NCBI GenBank assembly: GCA_014846175.1
Contig: RKAV01000016.1
Location: forward strand, 1-15,775
Reading direction: 5' to 3'
DNA length: 15,775 nucleotides
Source: a bacterium
Lineage (GTDB): Bacteria; Bacillota_I; Bacilli_A; RF39; UBA660
Below, one piece after another: positions 6,635 to 14,313 of this stretch. The notes under the pieces were generated by a model. That model did no database searches and was not told the origin of the DNA. It saw nothing but the letters and a program-made list of their open reading frames with translations. Every line of letters starts with the position of its first letter. Positions within the stretch are counted from its first letter, which is position 1. Made by a program: the position numbers and the translations under genes.

Positions 6635-7093
6635 ATGGAACAAGAAAAACGTTTAAGAGAGTTACTAAGTGAATTTAGAAGTAAGTATCCAATGACGATT
6701 GGTTGGAGGTTGGAACAAAATAGTAAAATTGTTTTAAAACATCTTTATGATGATGAAGAAATACTTTATGCTTTTTATGCTCAAAAAAATGATAATCCAT
6801 TAAATATATTAGGAACAGGTGTTATTGCTCTTACTAATAAAAGATTAGTTATTGGAAGAGATAGAGTAGTATTTGGTTACTTTTTTGATAGTATTACCCC
6901 TGATATGTTTAGTGATTTAAAAGTAAAAAGTGGTGTTATTTTTGGAAAGGTCGAAATTGATATGTTACATGAATTCATTGTTTTAAGTAATATTGATAAA
7001 CGGGCTTTACCAGAAATAGAAAAGAACATATCTAGTTTTATGCAAGAAGCAAAACAAAGATTACATTCTTCTCAAACTGATAAAATGGAATAG
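6635..7093 (+). CDS. Bacterial PH-domain (YokE-like) protein
   Basis: This is a small protein with a bacterial pleckstrin-homology-like domain. Residues about 38-125 show the pattern: DEEILYAFYA, then TGVIALTNKRLVIG, a SITPDMFSDLKVKSG turn and IFGKVEID. It resembles YokE-like PH domains that begin with a T(N/D)KR-L strand. The C-terminus is helical and charged, with no membrane segment. Two adjacent ATGs exist at 6632 and 6635; the second is chosen because AGGAG (6625-6629) then lies 5 nt upstream rather than 2. The product is 152 aa. Such domains occur in many Bacillota proteins of unknown function, and no partner is evident beyond the co-transcribed thioredoxin-like gene. The TAG stop lies inside the terminator stem. 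Confidence 0.75.
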   Translation: MEQEKRLRELLSEFRSKYPMTIGWRLEQNSKIVLKHLYDDEEILYAFYAQKNDNPLNILGTGVIALTNKRLVIGRDRVVFGYFFDSITPDMFSDLKVKSGVIFGKVEIDMLHEFIVLSNIDKRALPEIEKNISSFMQEAKQRLHSSQTDKME

Positions 7094-7115
7094 GGCAGTG
7101 CTTGTCCTATTTTTT
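7089..7115 (+). terminator. Intrinsic terminator overlapping the PH-gene stop
   Basis: AATAGGGCA (7089-7097) pairs with TGTCCTATT (7103-7111), one G-T wobble included, around a 5-nt loop. A T run follows. The PH-protein stop codon at 7091-7093 is part of the stem. Confidence 0.85.
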
Positions 7116-7129
7116 GTTATTTTTTTCTT

Positions 7130-7156
7130 TTGCTATAGTTATTTTTGTGATACAAT
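7130..7156 (+). promoter_or_regulatory. Extended -10 promoter for the HerA-like gene
   Basis: TGATACAAT at 7148-7156 is a good extended -10. TTGCTA at 7130-7135 is a possible -35, but the spacer is only 15 nt, so the extended -10 probably carries the activity. Confidence 0.55.
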
Positions 7157-7181
7157 TAGTACAAGATAGGAGTTGGCTTTT

Positions 7182-9263
7182 ATGTTTGATAGAATTATAT
7201 ATATAGGAGATCAAGGTGCAGAAATTAAATTAAAAGATAAAGAACATATTGCTATGAACTTGATGAATCTACATCTTGTTATAGAAGATGAAAATAAGAA
7301 AATATTAGCAGAAGTAGATGATTTACAAGATGATATAGTAAAGGTACGTTTTTTAGGGGAGATAGTAGATGGTAAATTAATAGGTGGTGTTTTAAGAAAA
7401 CCTAAAATTGATGCTAGTATCAGGGTAATTGAACAAAATGAAATACCAATGATAGTAGGGCGTGATGAGCCAGGTTATATGTTACTTGGTGTAAGTCCAT
7501 TTTATAATGACCATCCAGTATATTTAGATGTAAATAACTTTTTTAGTAATCACTTTGCTATATTTGGTAATAGTGGTAGTGGTAAGAGTTGTGGTATATC
7601 TAGAATAATGCAAAATATGTTTATGGATAAGAGATTATTTCCTTATAAATCTAATATCTTAATTTTTGATGCTTCAGGTGAGTATTATAATGCTTTTAAA
7701 GATTTAAATAGAATAGATAGTAATTATCACTATAGATTTCTTACTACTAATGAAGTTGATGGTATTGGAGAACCATTAAGACTTCCTATTTTCTTACTTA
7801 ATGAGACTGATATAGCTTTACTATTACAAGCATCTAATCACTCACAATTACCAATTATTGAAAGAATGCTAAAGTTAGCTAGGATTTTTGCTCAGAGTAG
7901 TGATGCTAATAAATATAAGAATCATTTAATTGCTAAAGCTATTATGACTATACTATATAGTAATGAAACCTCTCCTCATAAAAGAAATGAAGTATTTTCT
8001 ATTCTTGCAAGCTGTTCAACACCAGAATTTAGCTTAGAGTCACCTGTACAAGGTATTGGTTATGTTAGAAAGTTTAGAGAATGTTTCTTAATTGATTCAC
8101 ATGGACAATTCTCTGAAAGTGTTTTATTAACTGAATATGTATCTAGTTTTATTCATGATGAATTTGATGATTATGAACCACCTAAGGAATGTTATTATAC
8201 ATTAGAAGACTTAGAAAAAGCTTTAAACTTTACTTTAATTAGTGAAGGATGGCTTCGTAATGAGAAGACTTATGCTGATTCAGTAACACTTAGAGTTAGA
8301 CTTCATTCTTTAATAACTTCTAATAATGCTAAATATTTTTCTAGTCCTACTGGTAAATATGAAAACTTAGAAACATATTTATCTAACTTGATAATATCTA
8401 ATGGAACAAAATATCAAATTATTAATATAAACTTAGATGATGTAGATGATGACTTTGCTAAAGTAATAACTAAAGTATATTCAAGACTTTTATTTGAATT
8501 TACTAAGGGACTTAAAAATAGAGCAAGTATTCCTTTCCATATTTTAGTAGAAGAAGCTCATAGATATATTCAAAATGATACAGATAGATTTTTAATTGGT
8601 TATAATATATTTGAACGTATTGCAAAAGAAGGAAGAAAGTATGGATTAATTTTAGGGCTTATTTCGCAAAGACCAGTAGAATTATCTGATACGGTTATAT
8701 CACAGTGTTCTAACTTCTTAATCTTTAAGATGAATCACCCTGTAGATGTTGATTATATTAGAAAAATGGTACCTAATATTTCTGATGATGTAGTAGAAAA
8801 ACAAAAGACATTACAATCTGGTACTTGTTTAGGATTTGGTAGTGCCTTTAAAATACCGCTTATTGTTAAATTAAAGATGCCTGATCCTATGCCTAAGAGT
8901 GGTAACTGTGATGTTGTAACAATTTGGAATGGTAATAGGAATGTTACCCCAGTTATGCAACAACCAGTTCAATCGACTTATCAACCAGTTCAACCAACTT
9001 ATCAACCACCTCAACAACCATCTAATGTTATACCAGAAGCAACTCAAACTTATCAACAAGCGCCTACACCAGCACCAACTCCAGTAGTTAATCAACAACC
9101 AAATGTTATCAATTTTGATAATCAACGACCAATAAATTCTACATTAACTAATCAAATACCAACACCAGCTCCTACTCCTATGCCAGCCCAAGGAGGAGTT
9201 AGTCCTATTCCTGAAGTTATGCCAGGAACTAATAATGATAATAGTATTCCTACAATTTTATAA
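7182..9263 (+). CDS. herA: HerA-type DNA translocase/ATPase with Pro/Gln-rich tail
   Basis: This is a FtsK/HerA-superfamily ATPase. Characterised HerA forms hexameric rings that pump duplex DNA, usually with the nuclease NurA. ATG at 7182 is chosen because AGGAG (7168-7172) abuts the upstream in-frame TTG at 7173. The product is 693 aa. It has an N-terminal beta-barrel-like HAS domain (about 1-90), Walker A GNSGSGKS (129-136), a NILIFDASGEYYNAF segment (about 158-172), Walker B HILVEEAHR (453-461), an arginine-finger candidate R485 (KEGRKYG) and SQRP (495-498). The last 100 residues or so (about 593-693) are low-complexity Pro/Gln/Thr, with PTPAPTP twice and repeated TYQP. No nurA, SIR2 or other nuclease gene is adjacent, and a terminator isolates it on each side. 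The cellular role (repair, chromosome handling or defence) is not decidable here. Confidence 0.87.
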   Translation: MFDRIIYIGDQGAEIKLKDKEHIAMNLMNLHLVIEDENKKILAEVDDLQDDIVKVRFLGEIVDGKLIGGVLRKPKIDASIRVIEQNEIPMIVGRDEPGYMLLGVSPFYNDHPVYLDVNNFFSNHFAIFGNSGSGKSCGISRIMQNMFMDKRLFPYKSNILIFDASGEYYNAFKDLNRIDSNYHYRFLTTNEVDGIGEPLRLPIFLLNETDIALLLQASNHSQLPIIERMLKLARIFAQSSDANKYKNHLIAKAIMTILYSNETSPHKRNEVFSILASCSTPEFSLESPVQGIGYVRKFRECFLIDSHGQFSESVLLTEYVSSFIHDEFDDYEPPKECYYTLEDLEKALNFTLISEGWLRNEKTYADSVTLRVRLHSLITSNNAKYFSSPTGKYENLETYLSNLIISNGTKYQIININLDDVDDDFAKVITKVYSRLLFEFTKGLKNRASIPFHILVEEAHRYIQNDTDRFLIGYNIFERIAKEGRKYGLILGLISQRPVELSDTVISQCSNFLIFKMNHPVDVDYIRKMVPNISDDVVEKQKTLQSGTCLGFGSAFKIPLIVKLKMPDPMPKSGNCDVVTIWNGNRNVTPVMQQPVQSTYQPVQPTYQPPQQPSNVIPEATQTYQQAPTPAPTPVVNQQPNVINFDNQRPINSTLTNQIPTPAPTPMPAQGGVSPIPEVMPGTNNDNSIPTIL

Positions 9264-9267
9264 TTGG

Positions 9268-9292
9268 AGAGATTAATAACTAATCTCTTTTT
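9268..9292 (+). terminator. Intrinsic terminator after the HerA-like gene
   Basis: AGAGATTA (9268-9275) pairs perfectly with TAATCTCT (9281-9288) around a 5-nt loop and is followed by T's. Confidence 0.82.
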
Positions 9293-9318
9293 CCATTTCT
9301 ATCCATAAAATTAGGCAC

Positions 9319-9347
9319 TTGTAAAACATACCTTTTTTTTGTATAAT
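9319..9347 (+). promoter_or_regulatory. Promoter of the 9372-12244 operon
   Basis: A -35 TTGTAA (9319-9324), a 17-nt spacer and a perfect -10 TATAAT (9342-9347). The -10 overlaps the in-frame TTG at 9339, so that TTG cannot be the translation start. Confidence 0.75.
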
Positions 9348-9371
9348 TTAGATAAGATTGGGGTTGATAGC

Positions 9372-10580
9372 GTGTCTTTTGAAATATTTAAATCACCTGA
9401 AGTATTAAATATCTTACATGAAGTATTAGAAGATAAAAAATCAATTAATAAAGTTTCTGTTTTTTCTCCTAATGGAGAAAAATATGGTTATAATCAATAT
9501 TCATTGATGATAATTATGGATTTTTTAATAAAATATAATATAGTTATTAAAGATATGAATAACTTTGCTTTTTGTATAGAAGAGTTAAAAAAAATGATTT
9601 ATAGTTATAATGATCATAAAGAACTTGTTTTGTGGTCTAATGAATTATTAGGGGAGTTAATTAGATTAAAGCTTAATTTAATAGATAAGATATCTAGTGA
9701 TAATAAAAGAAAAATATTAGTTTACTTATATGATAATTATATCGTTAATGGTTATATGTTTCATAGTTTTCCATCTACTTTCAAAGAATTAGTAGAAGAA
9801 AAAGGTCTAGATGCTAATGATTATTCTTATCCAATATTTTATATGAAAAAGCTTTATTATATGTTTAAAAATCATAAATATACTGATATGATACCTAAAT
9901 ATTTATTAGAACAAATAACATCTATATCAATTACTGATTCACCAGCTATGGCATATTATTATGCTTTCAGGAGTCCACAGTACTTTTGTAATTTAGTTGC
10001 TACTTCTAAATACTATAAAGATGATTCAGAATATGATTATGAAGCTTATTATCGTAAAGATATGGAAGCATGTCAAAATAATCTATTACTTTTAGCAAAA
10101 CATTTAAATATGACTGATAAGGAAAAAGAAACATTAATGACTGCTTTTAAAAAGCAATGGGATTTATTAGATGCTAGTAATGCCTTACCAGAGATAGCTT
10201 TTATTTCTAGAAAAGATGTTGGAAAGGATAGTTTAGATGATATAGATGAAATAATTAGAAAGTCTAAATATGAGGAATTAGTAGTAAGTATTGCAAGAAT
10301 TACTGATAGTAAATATTCACATGTTAAAAGATATAGTCCTTTATTTCCTCTTAGTTTTACTGTTAAGACTTTTCCTAGTTATAGGGAAATAAAAGCTAAT
10401 AAGTTCATTGTAAAAGAAAAAGAAGAGAAGAAAGAAGAAGATAAATTGCTGATAGTAGCTCCTAAAAAGAGCGAAAGTTATGGGTATGCTAGTATTTTTA
10501 CATTATTTGGATTGCTATTTATTTCTTTAGGTTGTACACTAATAATTATATTTAGATATTATGGAATTGGGGGAATTTAG
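9372..10580 (+). CDS. Unknown protein with C-terminal membrane anchor
   Basis: I do not recognise this family. GTG at 9372 is chosen, with GGGGTT at 9360-9365 as ribosome binding site. The open frame reaches TTG at 9339, but that codon lies in the promoter. The product is 402 aa. Residues 1 to about 340 form a soluble, mostly helical domain rich in Tyr, Lys, Asp and Glu, with no obvious catalytic motif. A Lys/Glu-rich linker (about 345-368) leads to one hydrophobic helix at about 373-395 (FTLFGLLFISLGCTLIIIF) and a very short tail. That is a tail-anchored layout with the bulk in the cytoplasm. The gene is first in an operon with fmt, which starts 2 nt downstream. It may be a membrane-associated scaffold, but no function can be assigned. 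Confidence 0.75.
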   Translation: MSFEIFKSPEVLNILHEVLEDKKSINKVSVFSPNGEKYGYNQYSLMIIMDFLIKYNIVIKDMNNFAFCIEELKKMIYSYNDHKELVLWSNELLGELIRLKLNLIDKISSDNKRKILVYLYDNYIVNGYMFHSFPSTFKELVEEKGLDANDYSYPIFYMKKLYYMFKNHKYTDMIPKYLLEQITSISITDSPAMAYYYAFRSPQYFCNLVATSKYYKDDSEYDYEAYYRKDMEACQNNLLLLAKHLNMTDKEKETLMTAFKKQWDLLDASNALPEIAFISRKDVGKDSLDDIDEIIRKSKYEELVVSIARITDSKYSHVKRYSPLFPLSFTVKTFPSYREIKANKFIVKEKEEKKEEDKLLIVAPKKSESYGYASIFTLFGLLFISLGCTLIIIFRYYGIGGI

Positions 10581-10582
10581 AA

Positions 10583-11518
10583 ATGAACTTAAAAGTAGTA
10601 TTTATGGGGACTCCTGAGTTTGCTGTTCCTATAGTTAAATTATTAAATGATTATTATAATGTTGTTTTAGTAGTTACACAACCAGATAAAATGGTGGGAA
10701 GAAAAAGAATAATAACTCCTCCTCCTGTTAAAGAAATTAGTGAAAGTTTAGGCTTAGAAGTTTATCAACCCTATCATATTAAAGAAGAGTATCAAAAAGT
10801 ATTAGATTTAAAACCTGATTTAATAGTAACTTGTGCTTATGGACAAATTCTACCAGAAGAGATACTTAATTATCCTAAGTATGGTTGTATTAATGTTCAT
10901 GCTTCGCTTTTACCAAAGTTAAGAGGAGGGGCACCAATTCATCATGCTATAATTGATGGGTATAAGGAAACAGGTATTACTATTATGTATATGTCCCGTA
11001 AAATGGATCAAGGAGATATTCTAACGCAAGTTAAAACAAAAATAGAAGATAATGATACTTTAGGAACTTTGGAATATAGATTAAGTGAAATGGCTAAAGA
11101 ATTATTAAAGGAAACTATTCCTTTATTAATTAATGGTAAATTAGTTCCTTTAAAACAAAATGAAGAAGAAGTAACTTATGGTTATAATATTTCAAGAGAA
11201 GAAGAAAAAATAGATTTTAATAAAACATGTGAAGAAATTGATAGACAAGTAAGGGGACTTAATCCAGTACCTGCTTGTTATACAACTCTTGATGGTAAAA
11301 GATTAAAAATTTATGATGTTCGTTTTGGAGATGGATATTATCCAAAAACAGAAAATGGAACTATTGTTTCTTTTCATCACGATGGTTTTGGGGTTGTTTG
11401 TGGTAGTAAGGAGTTAGTAATTACTGATCTTGCTCTTGAAGGTAAGAGAAGATGTGCTGCTAAGGAGTTTTTAAATGGAGCAAGATGCGAAGAATTGAAA
11501 GGGAAAGTATTAAGATAG
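10583..11518 (+). CDS. fmt: Methionyl-tRNA formyltransferase
   Basis: The enzyme transfers a formyl group from 10-formyl-tetrahydrofolate to Met-tRNA(fMet), giving the initiator tRNA. The 311-aa length is normal. The N-terminal formyltransferase domain (about 1-200) opens with VVFMGTPEFAVP and holds the catalytic triad N104, H106 and D142 (INVHASLLPKLRGG; MDQGDIL). The C-terminal tRNA-binding OB-like domain (about 205-305) contains VRGLNPVPACYT. ATG at 10583 is preceded by GGGGGA (10569-10574) and lies 2 nt after the upstream stop. The next gene starts immediately after the TAG. The usual neighbours def, priA and rsmB are absent here, so the gene context is unusual although the enzyme is standard. 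Confidence 0.97.
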   Translation: MNLKVVFMGTPEFAVPIVKLLNDYYNVVLVVTQPDKMVGRKRIITPPPVKEISESLGLEVYQPYHIKEEYQKVLDLKPDLIVTCAYGQILPEEILNYPKYGCINVHASLLPKLRGGAPIHHAIIDGYKETGITIMYMSRKMDQGDILTQVKTKIEDNDTLGTLEYRLSEMAKELLKETIPLLINGKLVPLKQNEEEVTYGYNISREEEKIDFNKTCEEIDRQVRGLNPVPACYTTLDGKRLKIYDVRFGDGYYPKTENGTIVSFHHDGFGVVCGSKELVITDLALEGKRRCAAKEFLNGARCEELKGKVLR

Positions 11519-12244
11519 ATGAAAAAGAAAGAAAATAAAAAAGTAATTAATAATCTATTTAAGACAGAACGAGGAAGAGCTATTTTATTTTTCCTTTTCT
11601 ATTTTATCTTCTTTTTAGTTTTAATTTTAATGATTAGAACTAATGTTAGTAATACTAAGAAAGGTAATATTAAAGAGAATACTACTACTATTAAAGCTAA
11701 TTATGATTTGACAAAAATAAGTAATGGTAATTATCGTTTTACAAGAGAAGAAGATAGAGGAAATGTTAAAACTACTTTTACAGGCGAAACTAATGGAGGA
11801 AGAAGTTATTTCTTAATGACTAGTGATAAAGGAATAAATAGCTACTTTTCTTATAATGGTATATATCTTTTAAAAGAAAATAATACTTATAAAGTAGCAG
11901 CTAATCCCTATTTATATGCTAGACTTAATGAATATTCAGTCATAAAAGCTATATTAGATAATGCTCATTTAAAAGCTAAGACAACTTATGAAAATGGTAA
12001 TACAGTTTATCAATATGAGATAAGTTCAACTTCATTATTATCAATAATAGATGAAAAAGAAACTGATTTGGATGATCAAGTTAATTTAGTTAATTTAGTT
12101 ATAAATGAAGATAAAGATGTAATAGGAATTAGTTATCAATTAGATAGTTATCATACTTATATTCGTAATATTCCTGAAACACTTACTATAAAAATTGATT
12201 ATAGTGATTATGGTAAAGTAAAAGAATTAGAAATACCAAGTTAA
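11519..12244 (+). CDS. Unknown signal-anchored extracytoplasmic protein
   Basis: I do not recognise this family. The 241-aa product starts with a strongly basic segment (MKKKENKKVINNLFKTERGR), one long hydrophobic helix at about residues 21-39 and then a polar, beta-strand-like domain with many Tyr, Asn, Thr and Ser residues. By charge the C-terminal domain faces outward. The pattern of short repeated strands ending in ITIKIDYSDYG-like sequence recalls LolA/DUF4412-like shells, but this is only an impression. ATG directly follows the fmt TAG, with only a weak purine-rich signal (AAAGGG) upstream, so translation probably depends on coupling to fmt. No terminator separates it from the ffh promoter. 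Confidence 0.75.
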   Translation: MKKKENKKVINNLFKTERGRAILFFLFYFIFFLVLILMIRTNVSNTKKGNIKENTTTIKANYDLTKISNGNYRFTREEDRGNVKTTFTGETNGGRSYFLMTSDKGINSYFSYNGIYLLKENNTYKVAANPYLYARLNEYSVIKAILDNAHLKAKTTYENGNTVYQYEISSTSLLSIIDEKETDLDDQVNLVNLVINEDKDVIGISYQLDSYHTYIRNIPETLTIKIDYSDYGKVKELEIPS

Positions 12245-12248
12245 TTTA

Positions 12249-12278
12249 TAGACAAAATAATATAAAGTTAGATATAAT
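12249..12278 (+). promoter_or_regulatory. Promoter for ffh
   Basis: A -35 TAGACA (12249-12254), an 18-nt spacer and a perfect -10 TATAAT (12273-12278). A GGAG ribosome binding site precedes the ATG at 12303. Confidence 0.75.
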
Positions 12279-12302
12279 TATTAAGGAAGTGGAGATGAAA
12301 AT

Positions 12303-13610
12303 ATGTTTGAAAGTCTGGGAGATCGTTTACAAGAAGTTCTCCATAAAGCGAAAGGTTATGGAAAAATAACCGAAGAAAATATTGATGAAATGATGAGAGA
12401 GATTAGACTTTCTTTATTAGAAGCTGACGTTAACTATAAAGTAGTAAAAGAGTTTACTACTAAAGTAAAAGAAAAAGCTTTAGGTGAAGAGGTTAAAAGG
12501 AGTATTAAACCAGGAGATTTATTTGTTAAAATAGTAAAAGATGAGTTAACTGAACTATTAGGAGGAGAGGCAGCTCCTTTAAATATGGATGGTAATCCTG
12601 CTATATTGATGTTAGTTGGTCTTCAAGGTTCTGGTAAGACTACTACAATTGGTAAACTTGCTAATTATTTAAGAAAAAAATATAAGAAGAAACCATTATT
12701 AGTAGCAGGAGATATTTATCGTCCAGCAGCAATAGATCAATTGAAACAATTAGGTAAACAATTAAGTATTGAAGTATATGAAGAGGGGATAACTAATCCA
12801 GTTTCTTTATGTCAAAGAGCTTATAATTATGCTAAAGAAAATGGTTATGACTATGTTTTGGTAGATACTGCTGGAAGACTTCAAATTGATGAGCAATTAA
12901 TGGAAGAATTAAGGCAAGTAGAAGAAGCAATTAAACCGCAAGAAACTTTATTAGTTCTTGATTCTATGATGGGACAAGATGCAATCCATGTTATTAATGG
13001 TTTTAATGAGAAATTAAATTTAACAGGTGTTATCTTAACTAAATTAGATGGTGATACAAGAGGTGGAGTAGCTCTATCTGTTCGTCACTTAACTAATCTT
13101 CCTATTAAGTTTATCGGAACTAGTGAAAAATTAGATGGATTATCTAGTTTTGATCCAGAACGTATGGCAGGAAGAATTCTTGATATGGGAGATATTATCT
13201 CTTTAGTTGAACAAGCAGAAGAAGCAATTGATGAGAAAGCAGCAACGAAAGCCGCTAAGAGATTACAAGAAGGTAAGTTTGACTTAGAGGATTTCTTAAC
13301 TTCAATGAAACAAATTAAGAAGTTAGGACCCCTTGAAAATTTAATTAAATTGATACCAGGTGCTAAGAAGATGGGTTTATCTAATATTCAAATACCTGAA
13401 AAACAACTTGCACATGTAGAAGCTATTATTTTATCTATGACTAAAGAAGAACGCCGTGATCCTAAAATTATTAAAGCTAGTAGAAAAACAAGAATAGCTA
13501 AGGGTAGTGGTACATCTGTTCAAGAAGTAAATCAATTACTTATCCAGTTTGAACAAATGAAGAAAATGATGAAAGGATTTAAAAAAGATAATATGCAACT
13601 ACCTTTCTAA
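12303..13610 (+). CDS. ffh: Signal recognition particle GTPase Ffh (SRP54)
   Basis: Ffh binds 4.5S/6S-type SRP RNA and signal sequences of nascent membrane and secreted proteins, then docks with FtsY. The 435-aa protein has the N domain (about 1-90), and the G domain with G1 GLQGSGKTTT (106-115), DIYRPAA (137-143), G3 DTAGR (188-192) and G4 TKLDG (246-250). The Met-rich M domain (about 325-435) contains SMTKEERRDP and the RNA-binding SRKTRIAKGSG, then ends in a QMKKMMKGFKK helix. ATG at 12303 has GGAG 8 nt upstream. The usual Bacillota neighbours ylxM, rpsP and ftsY are absent. It has its own promoter and terminator, so it is probably a single-gene unit. The SRP RNA gene is not in the window. 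Confidence 0.98.
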   Translation: MFESLGDRLQEVLHKAKGYGKITEENIDEMMREIRLSLLEADVNYKVVKEFTTKVKEKALGEEVKRSIKPGDLFVKIVKDELTELLGGEAAPLNMDGNPAILMLVGLQGSGKTTTIGKLANYLRKKYKKKPLLVAGDIYRPAAIDQLKQLGKQLSIEVYEEGITNPVSLCQRAYNYAKENGYDYVLVDTAGRLQIDEQLMEELRQVEEAIKPQETLLVLDSMMGQDAIHVINGFNEKLNLTGVILTKLDGDTRGGVALSVRHLTNLPIKFIGTSEKLDGLSSFDPERMAGRILDMGDIISLVEQAEEAIDEKAATKAAKRLQEGKFDLEDFLTSMKQIKKLGPLENLIKLIPGAKKMGLSNIQIPEKQLAHVEAIILSMTKEERRDPKIIKASRKTRIAKGSGTSVQEVNQLLIQFEQMKKMMKGFKKDNMQLPF

Positions 13611-13636
13611 AGAAGATTGTTACTAATCTTTTTTTT
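13611..13636 (+). terminator. Intrinsic terminator after ffh
   Basis: AAGATT (13613-13618) pairs with AATCTT (13625-13630), and a G-T pair can extend the stem. A run of T's follows. The stem is short and AT-rich. Confidence 0.7.
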
Positions 13637-13658
13637 AGGCTAAATAAAGAGGCTTTAA

Positions 13659-13667
13659 TGGTATAAT
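13659..13667 (+). promoter_or_regulatory. Extended -10 promoter of the coat-like gene
   Basis: TGGTATAAT is a perfect extended -10. No good -35 lies at the right distance. The gene starts at 13698 behind AGAGGAGG. Confidence 0.6.
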
Positions 13668-13697
13668 GTCATACCCTATATTAGAGGAGGAAATATA

Positions 13698-14045
13698 ATG
13701 TTATATAATAATCAAGATTTTGATATGAATCAATCAGCAAGTATTATAGGTGATGGTAACATAATTGATCAAGATATGGATATTGATGTTAATATCAATA
13801 GTATGGGTATGGGTATGAATCAAGGTAATTATATGCAAGGGACAACACAAAGTCCTATTATAGAACCAATGCAAGAAAGACAAGTAAATAGAACTATTAT
13901 TCACCAAGTTCCCCATGTTTGTCCTATTAGAACAAGAATAATTAATCATCATATTTATAAACATACTTATTGTCCAGAATATTCTTGTTGTGAAGAAAAT
14001 GTGGTAAGTAATATAAATCAAGGTTCTTGTTGTAATTTTCGTTAG
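13698..14045 (+). CDS. Cys/His-rich protein resembling CotD-family spore coat protein
   Basis: This 115-aa protein has an Asn/Asp/Met/Gly-rich N-terminal half containing GDGNIIDQDMDIDVN and MGMGMNQGN, which looks disordered. The C-terminal half (about residues 62-98) carries a conserved-looking block, VNRTIIHQVPHVCPIRTR then IINHHIYKHTYCP. CotD-type inner spore coat proteins have similar His- and Pro-rich strings. Six cysteines (C75, C92, C97, C98, C111, C112) suggest cross-linking or metal binding. There is no signal peptide or membrane segment. The ribosome binding site AGAGGAGG is strong, and the gene has its own promoter and terminator. The promoter looks SigA-like, not obviously SigK-like, which argues against simple late sporulation control. 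The family call is from memory of the motif and is moderate. Confidence 0.6.
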   Translation: MLYNNQDFDMNQSASIIGDGNIIDQDMDIDVNINSMGMGMNQGNYMQGTTQSPIIEPMQERQVNRTIIHQVPHVCPIRTRIINHHIYKHTYCPEYSCCEENVVSNINQGSCCNFR

Positions 14046-14068
14046 AAGTCAGGAAACTGACTTTTTCT
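14046..14068 (+). terminator. Intrinsic terminator with GAAA tetraloop
   Basis: AAGTCAG (14046-14052) pairs perfectly with CTGACTT (14057-14063) around a GAAA tetraloop, followed by T's. It starts directly after the coat-like gene's stop. Confidence 0.88.
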
Positions 14069-14079
14069 TTTAAAAACTA

Positions 14080-14088
14080 TGTTATAAT
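14080..14088 (+). promoter_or_regulatory. Extended -10 promoter of the acidic small gene
   Basis: TGTTATAAT is a perfect extended -10. The -35 region is T-rich without a clear hexamer. The gene starts at 14113. Confidence 0.6.
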
Positions 14089-14112
14089 ATATATAAAGAA
14101 AGGAAAAAATTT

Positions 14113-14313
14113 ATGGATAATAAGAAAATAGAACCAGTTGATTTTGATATCCTTTTAAAGGAAGTTTTAAATTCTGATGATCAATTAGATGAAGAAGAGA
14201 TAGTAGAAATAGATGAATTTGATGAGAACTTGTTAAAAGATGAGAATAACTTAGAATTAACTGATGAAGATGAGGAAAGTTATTTAGAAGAAGATATAAG
14301 CATAGATGAATAA
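14113..14313 (+). CDS. Small highly acidic protein of unknown function
   Basis: The 66-aa product is 44% Asp plus Glu (13 D, 16 E) with 4 Lys and no Arg, so its net charge is about -25. It begins MDNKKIEPVDFDILLKEVL, a likely amphipathic helix, and continues as an acidic tail. It has its own promoter, an AAAGGA ribosome binding site and a terminator, which supports it as a real gene although composition alone would not. No family is recognised. Acidic tails of this type are seen in RNA polymerase delta and in proteins that mimic nucleic acid, but nothing here shows either role. Confidence 0.65.
   Translation: MDNKKIEPVDFDILLKEVLNSDDQLDEEEIVEIDEFDENLLKDENNLELTDEDEESYLEEDISIDE

Noticed and set aside
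8871..9125. Minus-strand open frame rich in Trp and Leu
   Set aside because: It is antisense to the Pro/Gln-rich tail of the HerA-like gene; its odd composition is the complement of CAA/CCA codons.
7182..10580. The 9372 gene as a nuclease partner of HerA
   Set aside because: A strong terminator and a separate promoter divide them, and the 9372 product has a membrane anchor and no nuclease motif.
13734..14021. Minus-strand open frame of 95 codons
   Set aside because: It is antisense to the coat-like gene, which has a strong ribosome binding site, promoter and terminator.
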